From Streptomyces sp. ATexAB-D23 (lineage in GTDB: Bacteria; Actinomycetota; Actinomycetes; Streptomycetales; Streptomycetaceae): a stretch of 64,000 nt of DNA. A program made the position numbers and the translations under genes. Shown in pieces: positions 8,933 through 18,281 of this stretch (position 1 is its first letter; every line of letters begins with the position of its first letter). The stretch lies in contig NZ_KB892007.1 of assembly GCF_000373645.1 (NCBI RefSeq), positions 62,076-126,075 of the forward strand. Reading direction: 5' to 3'. The notes beneath the pieces were generated by a model. That model searched no databases and was not told the DNA's origin. It worked only from the letters and a program-made list of their open reading frames with translations.

Positions 8933-8973
8933 CACGGCGAAGGCCCCGGCACGGTGCCGGGGCCTTCGCCGTG
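8933..8973. terminator. Terminator hairpin after the M23 peptidase gene
   Basis: A near-perfect 20-bp stem (CACGGCGAAGGCCCCGGCAC and its complement) lies 15 bp beyond the stop codon of the M23 gene on the minus strand. The rest of the 189-bp gap up to the FadR-type gene holds only that gene's promoter region. Confidence 0.75.
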
Positions 8974-8988
8974 GAGTCGGGCGGTCGG

Positions 8989-9828
8989 TCAGACGGTCAC
9001 GCCGTGGGCGCGCAGGTAGGCGACCGGGTCCATGTCGGAGCCGTACGAGGGGGTGGTGCGGGCCTCGAAGTGGAGGTGCGGGCCGGTGGAGTTCCCGGTG
9101 GAGCCTGAGAGCCCGATCCGCTGACCGGCACCGACGCTCTGGCCGACGGTGACGCCGATCGAGGAGAGGTGGCCGTACTGGGTGTACGTGCCGTCCGTCA
9201 TCCGGAGCACGATGTTGTTGCCGTACGCCCCGCCCCAGCCGGCCTCGACGACCGTGCCGGCGCCGACGGCGACGACGGAGCTGCCGGAGGCGGCATGGAA
9301 GTCGATGCCGGAGTGGCTGCCGGAGGACCACAGCGAGCCGCTGGACTTGTAGCCGGTGGTCACGTAGGAGCCGGCGACGGGGAGCTGGTAGGAGGTGCCC
9401 GGGGTGGCGCGGGCGGAGGAGCGAGCCGCGCGGGACGCGGTCTCGCGGGCCTTCTCGGCACGGGCGGCCGCCTCGGCCTTCGCCTTGGCCTTCGCCTTGG
9501 CCCTGGCAGCCTTCTCCGCGGCCTTCTTCCTCGCCTCGGCCTTCTTCTTCGCCTTCGCCTCGGCGGCGGCCTTCTTCTGGGCGACGTCGGCCTGGTGCTG
9601 CTGTGCGGCGGCCTGTGCGTCGATCCGGTCGGCGAGGGTGTGCTCGATGGACATGATCTGGGCGAGACCGGTCTCGTCGGCGGCGGGGGCCGTCCCGGCA
9701 CCGGCGGCGAGGGCCGGGGAGGCCAGGGAGCCGGTGGCGGCGAGCGTCGCGACGCCGACGGCCTTGGCGCCGGTACGCGTCAGACGGCCCGGGGCACGGT
9801 GCTTCCCGGTGGCACGGGTGAACGCCAT
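8989..9828 (-). CDS. Secreted M23 (LytM) family metallopeptidase
   Basis: 279 aa. The N-terminus has a long basic region and hydrophobic core ending ALAAGAG, consistent with a Sec or Tat-like signal peptide of about 43 residues. A highly charged Ala/Lys coiled-coil follows (about 70-135). The C-terminal LytM domain (about 155-279) holds the zinc ligands in GSHSGIDFH and GPHLHFE, with the intervening GAYGNNIVL and YGHL. Such enzymes cleave peptidoglycan cross-links outside the cell. Expression is probably controlled by the c-di-AMP riboswitch in its leader, as for other cell-wall hydrolases in Streptomyces. The ATG at 9828 has AAAGGA about 12 nt upstream. Confidence 0.93.
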   Translation of the reverse strand: MAFTRATGKHRAPGRLTRTGAKAVGVATLAATGSLASPALAAGAGTAPAADETGLAQIMSIEHTLADRIDAQAAAQQHQADVAQKKAAAEAKAKKKAEARKKAAEKAARAKAKAKAKAEAAARAEKARETASRAARSSARATPGTSYQLPVAGSYVTTGYKSSGSLWSSGSHSGIDFHAASGSSVVAVGAGTVVEAGWGGAYGNNIVLRMTDGTYTQYGHLSSIGVTVGQSVGAGQRIGLSGSTGNSTGPHLHFEARTTPSYGSDMDPVAYLRAHGVTV

Positions 9829-9854
9829 GGGGTGGCTGGTCCTTTCCTTCCTTC

Positions 9855-10005
9855 TCGCCTACCGGGTTAGCTGACGGGTTCGGAGCAGGAAGGTCTCCTA
9901 CGGATGCCCGGCCTCGCGGGAGGCGGGGGCGTCCGATTCACCCCAGGGACTGCGTGGGTCCCCGGCTCCCCGGGCTCGCGCCTGACGGGGACTCGGCGAT
10001 GACTG
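9855..10005 (-). promoter_or_regulatory. ydaO/yuaA-type c-di-AMP riboswitch
   Basis: Read on the minus strand, the leader begins ATCGCCGAGTCCCCGTCAGG, passes through CCGGGGACCCA and GGGGTGAATCGG, and ends with GCTCCGAACCCGTCAGCTAA followed by CCCGGTAGGCGAGAAGGAAGG. These blocks are the hallmark conserved segments of the ydaO family. It directly precedes the M23 peptidase gene. The family senses cyclic di-AMP and in actinobacteria normally sits ahead of cell-wall hydrolase genes, repressing when ligand is bound. Exact boundaries are approximate. Confidence 0.9.
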
Positions 10006-10161
10006 CCCGGTACGCCACGGATGCGGCATACGAGTGACGGACAGCCGGGCCGACGCTAGGCGGCCGCGCTTCCCGTCACCAAACGGACGGAAGGTTTTGT
10101 AGCGCATCCCACAGGGTTGATTCATGACTTACGGGAAAAAAGACACAGATCAGACATGAAG

Positions 10162-10194
10162 GAGGCTCCGGCGGCAACGACACGCCGGAGCCTC
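10162..10194. terminator. Terminator hairpin after the M16 peptidase operon
   Basis: A 12-bp perfect stem (GAGGCTCCGGCG / CGCCGGAGCCTC) with a 9-nt loop sits 35 bp beyond the M16 operon stop on the minus strand, upstream of the riboswitch region. Confidence 0.75.
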
Positions 10195-10228
10195 TCCGTT
10201 GCCCGCGCGGCGGGCGGAGTGCGAGCGG

Positions 10229-11641
10229 TCAGCCGCCGACGACCGTCACCTCTCCGATCCCGAGGGCCCTGACCGGCTCCTCGATGCGCGAGGCGTCACC
10301 GACCAGGACCGTGACCAGCCGGTCCACCGGGAAGGCGCTGACCACGGCCGCGGTCGCCTCGACGGTGCCGGTCTCGGCGAGGCGGGCGTACAGCGTCGCC
10401 TGGTAGTCGTCCGGAAGGTGCTGTTCCACCTGGTCGGCGAGGGTGCTCGCGACGGAGGCCGCCGTCTCGAACTTCAGCGGGGCGACGCCCACGAGGTTCT
10501 GCACGGCGGTCTCGCGCTCGGCGTCCGTCAGGCCCTCGGCGGCCAGCGTCCGCAGGACCTTCCAGAGGTCCTCCAGCGCCGGTCCGGTGGACTCGGTGTC
10601 CACGGAGCCGCTGATGGCGAGCATCGCGGCGCCCGTCGCGCCCGAGACGGAGTCCACCGCGCCGGAGCGCAGCACCTGGGCGAAGGCCCGCACACCGTAG
10701 GTGTAGCCCTTCTCCTCGCGCAGCACCCGGTCGAGCCGGGAGGTGAGCGTGCCGCCCAGGCAGTACGTGCCGAGCACCTGGGCCGGCCACACGCTGTCGT
10801 GGCGGTCGGCGCCGATGCGGCCGATGAGCAGTTGCGTCTGCACCGCGCCGGGGCGGTCCACGATCACTACCCGGCCGGTGTCGTCGGCCGTGATCGGCGG
10901 GAAGGGGCGGGCCCGGCCGGCGTTCCCCGACCAGTCGCCGAGGGTGTCGGCGAGCAGCGCGTCCAGATCGATGCCGGTCAGGTCGCCGACCACGACTGCG
11001 GTCGCGGTGGACGGGCGGATGTGCGCGTCGTAGAAGGCGCGCACGGCCGCGGCGTCGATCCGCGCCACGGTCTCCTCGGTGCCCAGACGGGGCCGCGACA
11101 TACGGGCCGAGGCCGGGAAGAGCTCCTTGGAGAGCTGCTTGGCCGCGCGGCGGGCCGGATTCGCCTGCTCGTGCGGGATCTCGTCCAGCCGGTTGCGCAC
11201 GAGGCGCTCGACCTCGCTGTCGCTGAACGCCGGCGCCCGCAGCGCCTCGGCGACCAGGCCGAGCGCCTTGGCCAGCCGGGAGGCCGGGACCTCCAGGGAG
11301 ACCCGGACACCGGGATGATCGGCGTGGGCGTCGAGCGTGGCGCCGCACCGCTCCAGCTCAGCGGCGAACTCCTCGGCGCTCTGCTTGTCGGTGCCCTCGG
11401 ACAGGGCGCGCGACATGATCGTGGCCACGCCGTCCAGGCCCTCGGGCTCGGCGTCCAGCGGGGCGTCGAGGAAGATCTCGACGGCGACGACCTGCTGGCC
11501 GGGGCGGTGGCAGCGCAGCACGGTGAGCCCGTTGGGCAGGGAGCCGCGCTCAGGGGCGGGGAAGGCCCAGGGGCGGGCCGCGCCGGGGGCGGGCTGGGGG
11601 TGGTACTGCATCGAAACTTCAGTCGCGGCAGCGTCGGTCAC
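10229..11641 (-). CDS. M16 family peptidase, non-catalytic-type subunit
   Basis: 470 aa. M16 fold with an N-terminal part (PNGLTVLRCHRPGQQVVAVEIFLDAPLDAEPEGLDGVATIMSRALSEGT) in which the HxxEH zinc motif is absent. The C-terminal half keeps the Arg/Tyr substrate pair (SRLDRVLREEKGYTYGVRAF). This is the pattern of the regulatory or alpha-like subunit of two-protein M16 peptidases. The GTG start at 11641 overlaps the stop of the upstream catalytic partner by 4 bp (GTGA), so the pair is translationally coupled and very likely forms a heteromer. Substrate unknown; no signal peptide seen. Confidence 0.9.
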   Translation of the reverse strand: MTDAAATEVSMQYHPQPAPGAARPWAFPAPERGSLPNGLTVLRCHRPGQQVVAVEIFLDAPLDAEPEGLDGVATIMSRALSEGTDKQSAEEFAAELERCGATLDAHADHPGVRVSLEVPASRLAKALGLVAEALRAPAFSDSEVERLVRNRLDEIPHEQANPARRAAKQLSKELFPASARMSRPRLGTEETVARIDAAAVRAFYDAHIRPSTATAVVVGDLTGIDLDALLADTLGDWSGNAGRARPFPPITADDTGRVVIVDRPGAVQTQLLIGRIGADRHDSVWPAQVLGTYCLGGTLTSRLDRVLREEKGYTYGVRAFAQVLRSGAVDSVSGATGAAMLAISGSVDTESTGPALEDLWKVLRTLAAEGLTDAERETAVQNLVGVAPLKFETAASVASTLADQVEQHLPDDYQATLYARLAETGTVEATAAVVSAFPVDRLVTVLVGDASRIEEPVRALGIGEVTVVGG

Positions 11642-13008
11642 TGGTCCGCCCCTTCGTGCGCGTCGGTGTCGGTGGCGGCGGCCTCCGCCTCTTCGGCGGT
11701 CTCGGGCTCGACCGGTTCGTAGACCAGCACCGCCCGGTTGTCGGGGCGCAGCTGGGCGCGGGCGGCCGCCCTGACCTCGTCCGCCGTGACGTCGAGCACC
11801 CGGTTGACCGCGGTCAGCGCGAGCTGCGGGTCGCCGAACAGCACGGCGTAGCGGCACAGTTCGTCGGCGCGGCCCGCGACCGTGCCGAGCCGGTCCAGCC
11901 ACTCGCGCTCCAACTGGGCCTGGGCGCGTTCCATTTCCTCGGGCGTGGGGCCTTCCTCGGCGAACCGGGCCAGCTCCTCGTCGACCGCGGACTCGATCCC
12001 GGCCACCTCCACACCGCCGGACGTCTTGACGTCCAGCCAGCCCAGCGAGGGCGCGCCCGCGAGCCGGAGCAGCCCGAATCCGGCGGCCACGGCCGTACGG
12101 TCGCGCCGTACCAGGCGGTTGTGCAGCCGGGAGGACTCGCCGCCGCCCAGCACGGTCAGCGCGAGGTCCGCGGCGTCGCACTCGCGGGTGCCGTCGTGGG
12201 GCAGCCGGTAGGCGGCCATCAGGGCGCGCGCCGGAACCTCCTCGCGGACCTCCTCGCGCAGCTGGCCGCCCATGATCGGGGGCAGCGCGCCGTCGCGCGG
12301 CGGCTGCTTGCCGTCGTGGGACGGGATGGAGCCGAAGTACTTCTCGATCCAGGCGAGGGTCTGCTCGGAGTCGATGTCACCGACGACCGACAGCACCGCG
12401 TTGTTCGGTGCGTAGTACGTACGGAAGAACGTGCGCGCGTCCTCCAGGGTCGCCGCGTCCAGGTCGGCCATCGAGCCGATCGGGGTGTGGTGGTACGGGT
12501 GGCCCTCGGGGTAGGCGAGGGCGGTGAGCCGCTCGAACGCGGTGCCGTACGGGACGTTGTCGTAGCGCTGGCGGCGCTCGTTCTTGACGACGTCGCGCTG
12601 GTTCTCCATGGACTCGTCGTCGAGCGCGGCGAGCAGCGAGCCCATCCGGTCGGCTTCGAGCCACAGGGCCAGCTCCAGCTGGTGCGTGGGCATCGTCTCG
12701 AAGTAGTTGGTCCGCTCGAAGCTGGTGGTCCCGTTGAGCGAGCCGCCGGCGCCCTGCACCAGCTCGAAGTGCCCGTTCCCCTTGACCTGGCCGGACCCCT
12801 GGAACATCAAGTGCTCGAAGAGGTGTGCGAGACCGGTGCGCCCCTTGACCTCGTGGCGCGAGCCGACGTCGTACCAGAGGCACACCGCCGCGACCGGGGT
12901 CAGATGGTCCTCGGAGAGCACCACGCGCAGGCCGTTGGCCAGACGGTGCTCGGTCGCTGTCAAGCCGCCGGAGCCGGCCTGGGCTGTGGCCGTGTGACCC
13001 ATGGGCAT
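11638..13008 (-). CDS. M16 family zinc peptidase, catalytic subunit
   Basis: 456 aa. The inverted zinc motif HLFEH is at residues 62-66 in GLAHLFEHLMFQG, with a downstream acidic ligand region (ESMENQRDVVKNERRQRYDN). This is the catalytic half of an insulinase/processing-peptidase-like pair. The ATG at 13008 (MPMGH) has GAAGGGA 5 nt upstream; the alternative ATG at 13002 is less well spaced. The C-terminus is acidic (EEAEAAATDTD). The gene starts the M16 operon and diverges from parC across a 323-bp gap. Confidence 0.92.
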   Translation of the reverse strand: MPMGHTATAQAGSGGLTATEHRLANGLRVVLSEDHLTPVAAVCLWYDVGSRHEVKGRTGLAHLFEHLMFQGSGQVKGNGHFELVQGAGGSLNGTTSFERTNYFETMPTHQLELALWLEADRMGSLLAALDDESMENQRDVVKNERRQRYDNVPYGTAFERLTALAYPEGHPYHHTPIGSMADLDAATLEDARTFFRTYYAPNNAVLSVVGDIDSEQTLAWIEKYFGSIPSHDGKQPPRDGALPPIMGGQLREEVREEVPARALMAAYRLPHDGTRECDAADLALTVLGGGESSRLHNRLVRRDRTAVAAGFGLLRLAGAPSLGWLDVKTSGGVEVAGIESAVDEELARFAEEGPTPEEMERAQAQLEREWLDRLGTVAGRADELCRYAVLFGDPQLALTAVNRVLDVTADEVRAAARAQLRPDNRAVLVYEPVEPETAEEAEAAATDTDAHEGADQ

Positions 13009-13331
13009 GTACGTCCCTTCGATCGCGCTACTGGTTGTCGATGTGGATGAAGATGTGGGTGAAGCCGCTTCGCGAGCTGGTTCCGCGAGGTTGATTCGAG
13101 ACACAGCCACTGTATGCAAGCGAACAGAAACCTGGCGAAGTTCCCCCCACGGTGAAAGTTCACGAGAAGGTGCGGACAGGAGGTCTCCGACCCCCTCGGA
13201 ACGTACGGAGAACACCCTTTGGGACGGGTCGAGGTCAGGGTTGTCAGTGGCGCGGTCCACAATGGTGCGCGTCAGAACCTGAGGGAACCTGAGGTTGCCC
13301 GCACAGAATCCGTGAAGGAGTCGCAGCAGCG
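13009..13331. other. Intergenic region between divergent M16 operon and parC
   Basis: 323 bp. It must hold the promoters of both divergent units. I see no ORF with a plausible ribosome site, no strong hairpin and no recognisable operator. The parC ribosome site (GAAGGAG) is at its right end. Confidence 0.5.
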
Positions 13332-15782
13332 ATGGCCCGCCGCAGCACGAAGACCCCGCCGCCGGTCGACTTCGAGGAGAAGATCCTCGACATCGACGTC
13401 GTCGACGAAATGCAGGGCTCCTTCCTCGAGTACGCGTACTCGGTGATCTACTCACGGGCCCTGCCGGACGCCCGTGACGGCATGAAGCCGGTGCACCGCC
13501 GCATCGTCTACCAGATGAACGAGATGGGCCTGCGCCCGGACCGCGGCTTCGTGAAGTGCGCCCGGGTGGTCGGCGAAGTCATGGGCAAGCTGCACCCGCA
13601 CGGCGACGCGTCGATCTACGACGCGCTGGTGCGGATGGCCCAGCCGTTCTCGATGCGCCTCCCCCTGGTCGACGGCCACGGCAACTTCGGCTCGCTGGGC
13701 AACGACGACCCGCCGGCCGCCATGCGGTACACCGAGTGCCGGATGGCCGACGCGACCTCGCTGATGACGGAGTCGATCGACGAGGAGACGGTCGCCTTCC
13801 AGTCGAACTACGACGGTCAGGAGCAGGAGCCGGTCGTCCTCCCGGCCGCCTACCCCAACCTCCTGGTCAACGGCACGACCGGGATCGCGGTCGGCATGGC
13901 GACCAACATGCCGCCGCACAACCTGGGCGAGGTCATCGCCGCGGCCCGGCACCTGATCAAGCATCCGGGCGCGGACCTGGAGACCCTGATGCGGTTCGTC
14001 CCGGGCCCCGACCTGCCGACCGGCGGGCGCATCGTGGGCCTCGGCGGCATCAAGGACGCGTACGCCAAGGGCCGCGGCTCGTTCAAGATCCGCGCGACGG
14101 CCGTCGTGGAGAACGTCACGCCGCGCCGCAAGGGCCTGGTCGTCACCGAACTGCCCTTCACCGTCGGCCCGGAGAAGGTGATCTCCAAGATCAAGGACCT
14201 GGTCTCGGCGAAGAAGCTCCAGGGCATCGCCGACGTCAAGGACCTCACCGACCGCTCGCACGGCCTGCGCCTGGTCATCGAGATCAAGAACGGCTTCGTG
14301 CCGGAGGCGGTGCTGGAGCAGCTCTACAAGCTGACGCCGATGGAGGAGTCCTTCGGCATCAACAACGTGGCTCTGGTCGACGGCCAGCCGCTCACGCTGG
14401 GCCTCAAGGAGCTGCTGGAGGTCTATCTCGACCACCGCTTCGAGGTGGTGCGCCGGCGCAGCGAGTTCCGCCGGACCAAGCGCCGCAACCGCCTGCACCT
14501 GGTCGAGGGTCTGCTGGTCGCCCTGGTCGACATCGACGAGGTCATCCGGCTCATCCGGTCGAGCGACAATTCGGCGCAGGCGAAGGAGCGGCTCATCGAG
14601 CGCTTCGCGCTGAGCGAGATCCAGACGCAGTACATCCTGGACACACCGCTGCGCAGGCTGACCCGGTTCGACCGGATCGAGCTGGAGAGCGAGCAGGACC
14701 GGCTGAACGCCGAGATCGCCGAGCTGACGTCGATCCTCGATTCGGACACCGAGCTGCGCAAGCTCGTCTCCTCGGAACTGGCCGCGGTCGCCAAGAAGTT
14801 CGGCACCGCGCGGCGCACGGTGCTGCTGGAGTCGGCCGGCGCGCAGGTCGCGTCGGTGCCGCTGGAGGTGGCGGACGACCCGTGCCGGGTGCTGCTGTCC
14901 TCGACCGGCCTGCTGGCGCGTACGGCCAACGACGACCCGATCGTCTTCGCCGAGGGTGCCAAGCGGTCCAAGCACGACGTGATCGTCTCCGCGGTGCCGG
15001 CGACGGCCCGCGGTGACATCGGCCTGGTGACGTCCGGTGGGCGGCTGCTGCGGCTTCCGGTGATCGATCTGCCGCAGCTGCCGGACACGCACGCGGCGCC
15101 CAATCTGTCGGGCGGCGCGATGATCGGGGAGTTCCTGACGCTGGAGGCGGACGAGGAGGTCGTCTGCCTCACCACGCTCGACGAGGAGTCACCCGGCCTG
15201 GCCATCGGCACGTTGCAGGGCGTCGTGAAGCGCGTGGTGCCGGACTATCCGGCCAACAAGGACGAGCTGGAGGTCATCACCCTCAAGGACGGTGACCGGA
15301 TCGTCGGCGCGGCCGAGCTGCGGACCGGTGAGGAGGACCTCGTCTTCATCACCTCGGACGCGCAGCTGCTGCGCTACCCGGCCGCGCAGGTACGTCCCCA
15401 GGGCCGGCCGGCCGGCGGTATGGCGGGCGTCAAGCTGGCGGCGGGTGCGCGGGTGCTCTCGTTCGCCGCGGTGGACCCGGCGGCGGACGGCGCGGTGTTC
15501 ACGGTCGCGGGTTCGCACGGCACGCTGGACGACTCGGTGCTGACGTGCAAGCTGACCCCGTTCGACCAGTATCCGCGCAAGGGCCGGGCGACCGGTGGGG
15601 TGCGCTGCCAGCGGTTCCTGAAGGGCGAGGACGTGCTCGTGTTCGCCTGGGCGGGGACGACTCCGGCCAGGGCGGCGCAGAAGAACGGCGCCCCCGCCTC
15701 GCTGCCCGAGCCCGATCCGCGGCGCGACGGTTCGGGGACGCCTCTGCCGAGCCCGGTAGCGGTGATCGCCGGCCCGGTGTAG
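13332..15782 (+). CDS. parC: DNA topoisomerase IV subunit A (type IIA topoisomerase)
   Basis: 816 aa. Winged-helix/tower domain with the active tyrosine Y133 in [10 protein letters not shown], the [17 protein letters not shown] segment (quinolone-resistance region, residues 88-104) and a C-terminal beta-pinwheel (about 500-800) ending in a short Pro-rich tail. It works with ParE to decatenate chromosomes. It is assigned parC rather than gyrA because its partner-like subunit in this window is a ParE-type protein of 706 aa, and because gyrBA normally lies by the origin. The position equivalent to E. coli ParC Ser80 is Ala93. The ATG at 13332 follows GAAGGAG. Confidence 0.92.
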   Translation: MARRSTKTPPPVDFEEKILDIDVVDEMQGSFLEYAYSVIYSRALPDARDGMKPVHRRIVYQMNEMGLRPDRGFVKCARVVGEVMGKLHPHGDASIYDALVRMAQPFSMRLPLVDGHGNFGSLGNDDPPAAMRYTECRMADATSLMTESIDEETVAFQSNYDGQEQEPVVLPAAYPNLLVNGTTGIAVGMATNMPPHNLGEVIAAARHLIKHPGADLETLMRFVPGPDLPTGGRIVGLGGIKDAYAKGRGSFKIRATAVVENVTPRRKGLVVTELPFTVGPEKVISKIKDLVSAKKLQGIADVKDLTDRSHGLRLVIEIKNGFVPEAVLEQLYKLTPMEESFGINNVALVDGQPLTLGLKELLEVYLDHRFEVVRRRSEFRRTKRRNRLHLVEGLLVALVDIDEVIRLIRSSDNSAQAKERLIERFALSEIQTQYILDTPLRRLTRFDRIELESEQDRLNAEIAELTSILDSDTELRKLVSSELAAVAKKFGTARRTVLLESAGAQVASVPLEVADDPCRVLLSSTGLLARTANDDPIVFAEGAKRSKHDVIVSAVPATARGDIGLVTSGGRLLRLPVIDLPQLPDTHAAPNLSGGAMIGEFLTLEADEEVVCLTTLDEESPGLAIGTLQGVVKRVVPDYPANKDELEVITLKDGDRIVGAAELRTGEEDLVFITSDAQLLRYPAAQVRPQGRPAGGMAGVKLAAGARVLSFAAVDPAADGAVFTVAGSHGTLDDSVLTCKLTPFDQYPRKGRATGGVRCQRFLKGEDVLVFAWAGTTPARAAQKNGAPASLPEPDPRRDGSGTPLPSPVAVIAGPV

Positions 15783-15809
15783 GCCGTCGGCCCGGCGGGC
15801 GGGAGCGTC

Positions 15810-16967
15810 CTACGCGTCGTCGTCGCCGGGCTGTTGCACGTACCGCAGGACGCCCCACATGGCTCGCTCGTGTGCGGCGTCCTGCGGCATTCCCGGGCCG
15901 GGCGTACCCGGGCCAGGCGTACCCGGGCCGGGCGTTCCCGCGCCGGTGCCGGAGCCCGTCTCCTCCGTTGTGCGGCAGCTCTCCAGTCCCTTGCGCAGGG
16001 CCGGTGCGTCGATGCCGGAGCCGATCAGGACGAGCTGGGTCCGCTTCACCTCGCCGCGCGTCCAGGGCCTGGGGGTGAAGCGCAGGAACCTGCCTACGGC
16101 GTGCACCCCGTAGGCGTTGTCCGGGTCGCCCGCGCCGAAGTCGACGTAGCCCTTGATCCGGTACAGGCCTTCGGACCGTGAGTCGAGGAAGTCCATCAGC
16201 CGACGGGGGTCCATCGGCGCGTCGGAGGCGAAGTCGACGCTCTCGTACGCCGTGTGCAGATGGGCACCGTGCCCGTGGCCGTCCTCCTCCGCGCGCTCCT
16301 CCAGGTACAGGTCCTCGAAGGTGAGCTGGCGCGCCTTCTCGTCCCCGTCCGGGCGCAGCGCCGCGTCGAAGAGCAGTTCCGGGTCGATCCGCCCGTAGGT
16401 GGCGGGGACGACCGCCGCCGTGCTGCCGCTGTCGGTGACGGCCTGCCGGATGCGGGCGCACTCCGCGTCGCCGGCCCGGTCCGTCTTGTTCAGCACGACG
16501 AGGTCGGCCACCGCGAGATGGCGGTCGATCTCCGGATGGCGCTGCCGGGTGGCCCCGAACTCCGCGGCGTCGACCACCTCGACCAGTCCCCCGTACACGA
16601 TGTGCGGGTTGTCGCTGGCGAGGATCATCCGGACGAGCTCCTGCGGCTCCGCGAGCCCGCTCGCCTCGATGACGATGACGTCGAGCCGGGCGGCGGGCCG
16701 GGTGAGGGTCTCCAGATACGTGTCCAGTTCGCTCGCGTCGACCGCGCAGCACAGGCAGCCACCGCCCAGCGAGACGGTCGAGCCGACCTGTCCGGAGACG
16801 GTCATGGCGTCGATCTCGATGGCCCCGAAGTCGTTGACGACGACGCCGATCCGGTTCCCCGAGCGGTGCCGCAGAAGGTGGTTGAGCAGCGTCGTCTTGC
16901 CGGATCCCAGGAATCCCGCGAGGACGACGACCGGGATCTGAGGGCTGCGGGGCGACGACGAGCTCAA
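15810..16967 (-). CDS. CobW/COG0523 family GTP-binding metal chaperone
   Basis: 385 aa. P-loop GFLGSGKTT at residues 18-26, metal motif GGGCLCCAV (the CxCC signature), switch segment IVIEASGLAEP, guanine motif LNKTD, then a CobW C-terminal domain. A His-rich stretch (GHGHGAHLH) lies between the two domains. COG0523 GTPases handle zinc or cobalt insertion. Near the C-terminus is a fourfold Gly-Thr-Pro-Gly-Pro repeat. The TTG start at 16967 is chosen because AGGAAGG lies about 6 nt upstream. It follows the citrate synthase gene by 19 bp on the same strand and converges on parC with a 27-bp gap. Confidence 0.88.
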   Translation of the reverse strand: MSSSSPRSPQIPVVVLAGFLGSGKTTLLNHLLRHRSGNRIGVVVNDFGAIEIDAMTVSGQVGSTVSLGGGCLCCAVDASELDTYLETLTRPAARLDVIVIEASGLAEPQELVRMILASDNPHIVYGGLVEVVDAAEFGATRQRHPEIDRHLAVADLVVLNKTDRAGDAECARIRQAVTDSGSTAAVVPATYGRIDPELLFDAALRPDGDEKARQLTFEDLYLEERAEEDGHGHGAHLHTAYESVDFASDAPMDPRRLMDFLDSRSEGLYRIKGYVDFGAGDPDNAYGVHAVGRFLRFTPRPWTRGEVKRTQLVLIGSGIDAPALRKGLESCRTTEETGSGTGAGTPGPGTPGPGTPGPGMPQDAAHERAMWGVLRYVQQPGDDDA

Positions 16968-16986
16968 CGGGGACCTTCCTGCGGGG

Positions 16987-18147
16987 TCAGACTGCCGGGA
17001 CCGGCTGCGGCGGGGGCGGGCCGACGTAGCGGGCCGCCGGGCGGATGATCTTCGAGTCCTCCGCCTGCTCCAGGATATTGGCGCTCCAGCCCACGACCCG
17101 CGCCGCGCAGAAAGTCGGGGTGAACATCTCGCGCGGCAGCCCGCACAGCTCCATGACCACTCCGGCGTAGAACTCCACGTTGGTGTGCAGTTCGCGCCCC
17201 GGCTTGAGCTCGGCGAGGATCGCCTCGACCTGGCGTTCCACCTCGACGGCGAAGTCCACCAGCGGCCCGCCGAAGCTCTGGGCGATGGACCGCAGCATGC
17301 GGGAGCGGGGGTCCTCGGTGCGGTAGACCGGGTGGCCGAAGCCCATGATCCGGTCGCCTGCGAGCACCCGCTCGCGGATCCAGCCGTCGATGCGGTCGGG
17401 GGTGCCGATCGCGTCCAGGGTGTCGAGGGCACGGCTGGGCGCACCGCCGTGCAGCGGGCCGGAGAGTGCCCCGACGGCGGCGACCAGGCAGGCGGCGATG
17501 TCCGCTCCGGTCGAGGCGACGACCCGTCCGGTGAAGGTCGACGCGTTGAATCCGTGGTCGACGGTGGAGATCAGATACTGCTCGACGGCCCTGACCCGGG
17601 CCGCGTCCGGCACGGAACCGGTCAGCATGTAGAGGTAGTTGGCCGCGTGCGGCAGGTCGGCTCGCGGTTCCACGGGGTCGAGTCCCTGGCCGAGGCGGTG
17701 CAGGGCGGCCAGCACGGTGGGAACGGCGGCGCAGGCGGCCAGGGCGTCGGCGCGACGCCGGGGCGCGTCAATGTCGTACACCGGCCGGAAACCGGCCGAG
17801 GCCCCGAGCAGGGAGAGCGCCGTGCGCAGCCCGGACAGCGGGCCGGACACCGCGCTCGCGCGGGCTATGGCCCGCAGGGCGTCGCGTACCGCGTCGGGCA
17901 GGACGCGCAGGGCGGCCGTACGGGCGGCGAAGTCGGCGCGGGCCGCCGGCGCGGGCAGTTCGCCCTCGGTCATGAGGTACCAGACGTCCTCGAAACTGCG
18001 GGTCTGCGCCAGCTCGACCGCCGAGTACTGGCGGTAGTGGTAGAAGCCCTCGCGGCCCCGGACGTCCCCGAGGGCCGTATCGGTCACGACGACACCCGCG
18101 AGACCTCGGGGGACGTCGAGCGGTGTTCCGCCGGTCGTGGTCGTCAT
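16987..18147 (-). CDS. Citrate synthase family protein (CitA-like)
   Basis: 386 aa. Conserved active-site segments are DHGFNASTFTGRV, GPLHGGAPSRAL and GFGHPVYRTEDPRS, supplying the two catalytic His and an Arg. The third catalytic position, normally Asp in an NVDFY motif, reads NVEFY here, so a Glu replaces the Asp. The enzyme condenses acetyl-CoA (or propionyl-CoA in methylcitrate synthases) with oxaloacetate; the exact acyl-CoA cannot be told from sequence alone. The ATG at 18147 follows GGAGGAA. It diverges from an HTH-bearing citrate synthase homologue and is followed by cobW, probably in one operon. Confidence 0.88.
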   Translation of the reverse strand: MTTTTGGTPLDVPRGLAGVVVTDTALGDVRGREGFYHYRQYSAVELAQTRSFEDVWYLMTEGELPAPAARADFAARTAALRVLPDAVRDALRAIARASAVSGPLSGLRTALSLLGASAGFRPVYDIDAPRRRADALAACAAVPTVLAALHRLGQGLDPVEPRADLPHAANYLYMLTGSVPDAARVRAVEQYLISTVDHGFNASTFTGRVVASTGADIAACLVAAVGALSGPLHGGAPSRALDTLDAIGTPDRIDGWIRERVLAGDRIMGFGHPVYRTEDPRSRMLRSIAQSFGGPLVDFAVEVERQVEAILAELKPGRELHTNVEFYAGVVMELCGLPREMFTPTFCAARVVGWSANILEQAEDSKIIRPAARYVGPPPPQPVPAV

Positions 18148-18223
18148 TGCTTCCTCCGTGGACAGTCCGATGACTCCTTGATATTGATTCGACTGTCCAT
18201 GCATGACTGCAAATCTGTCAACG

Positions 18224-18236
18224 TTGATTTCATCAA
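18224..18236. promoter_or_regulatory. Candidate operator between the divergent citrate synthase genes
   Basis: TTGATTTCATCAA is a perfect 5+3+5 palindrome in an AT-rich island of otherwise GC-rich DNA. A related element, TTGATATTGATT, lies about 45 bp to the left (18178-18189). Both sit between the two divergent starts and are good candidates for binding by the HTH domain of the right-hand protein; this is inference. Confidence 0.5.
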
Positions 18237-18281
18237 TACGAATCCATGGATTCGATGACGGCATGGGGATACGGTGACGGC

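Noticed and set aside
16254..17048. Plus-strand ORF over the CobW gene
   Set aside because: Low-complexity antisense frame; the minus strand holds the P-loop and CxCC motifs.
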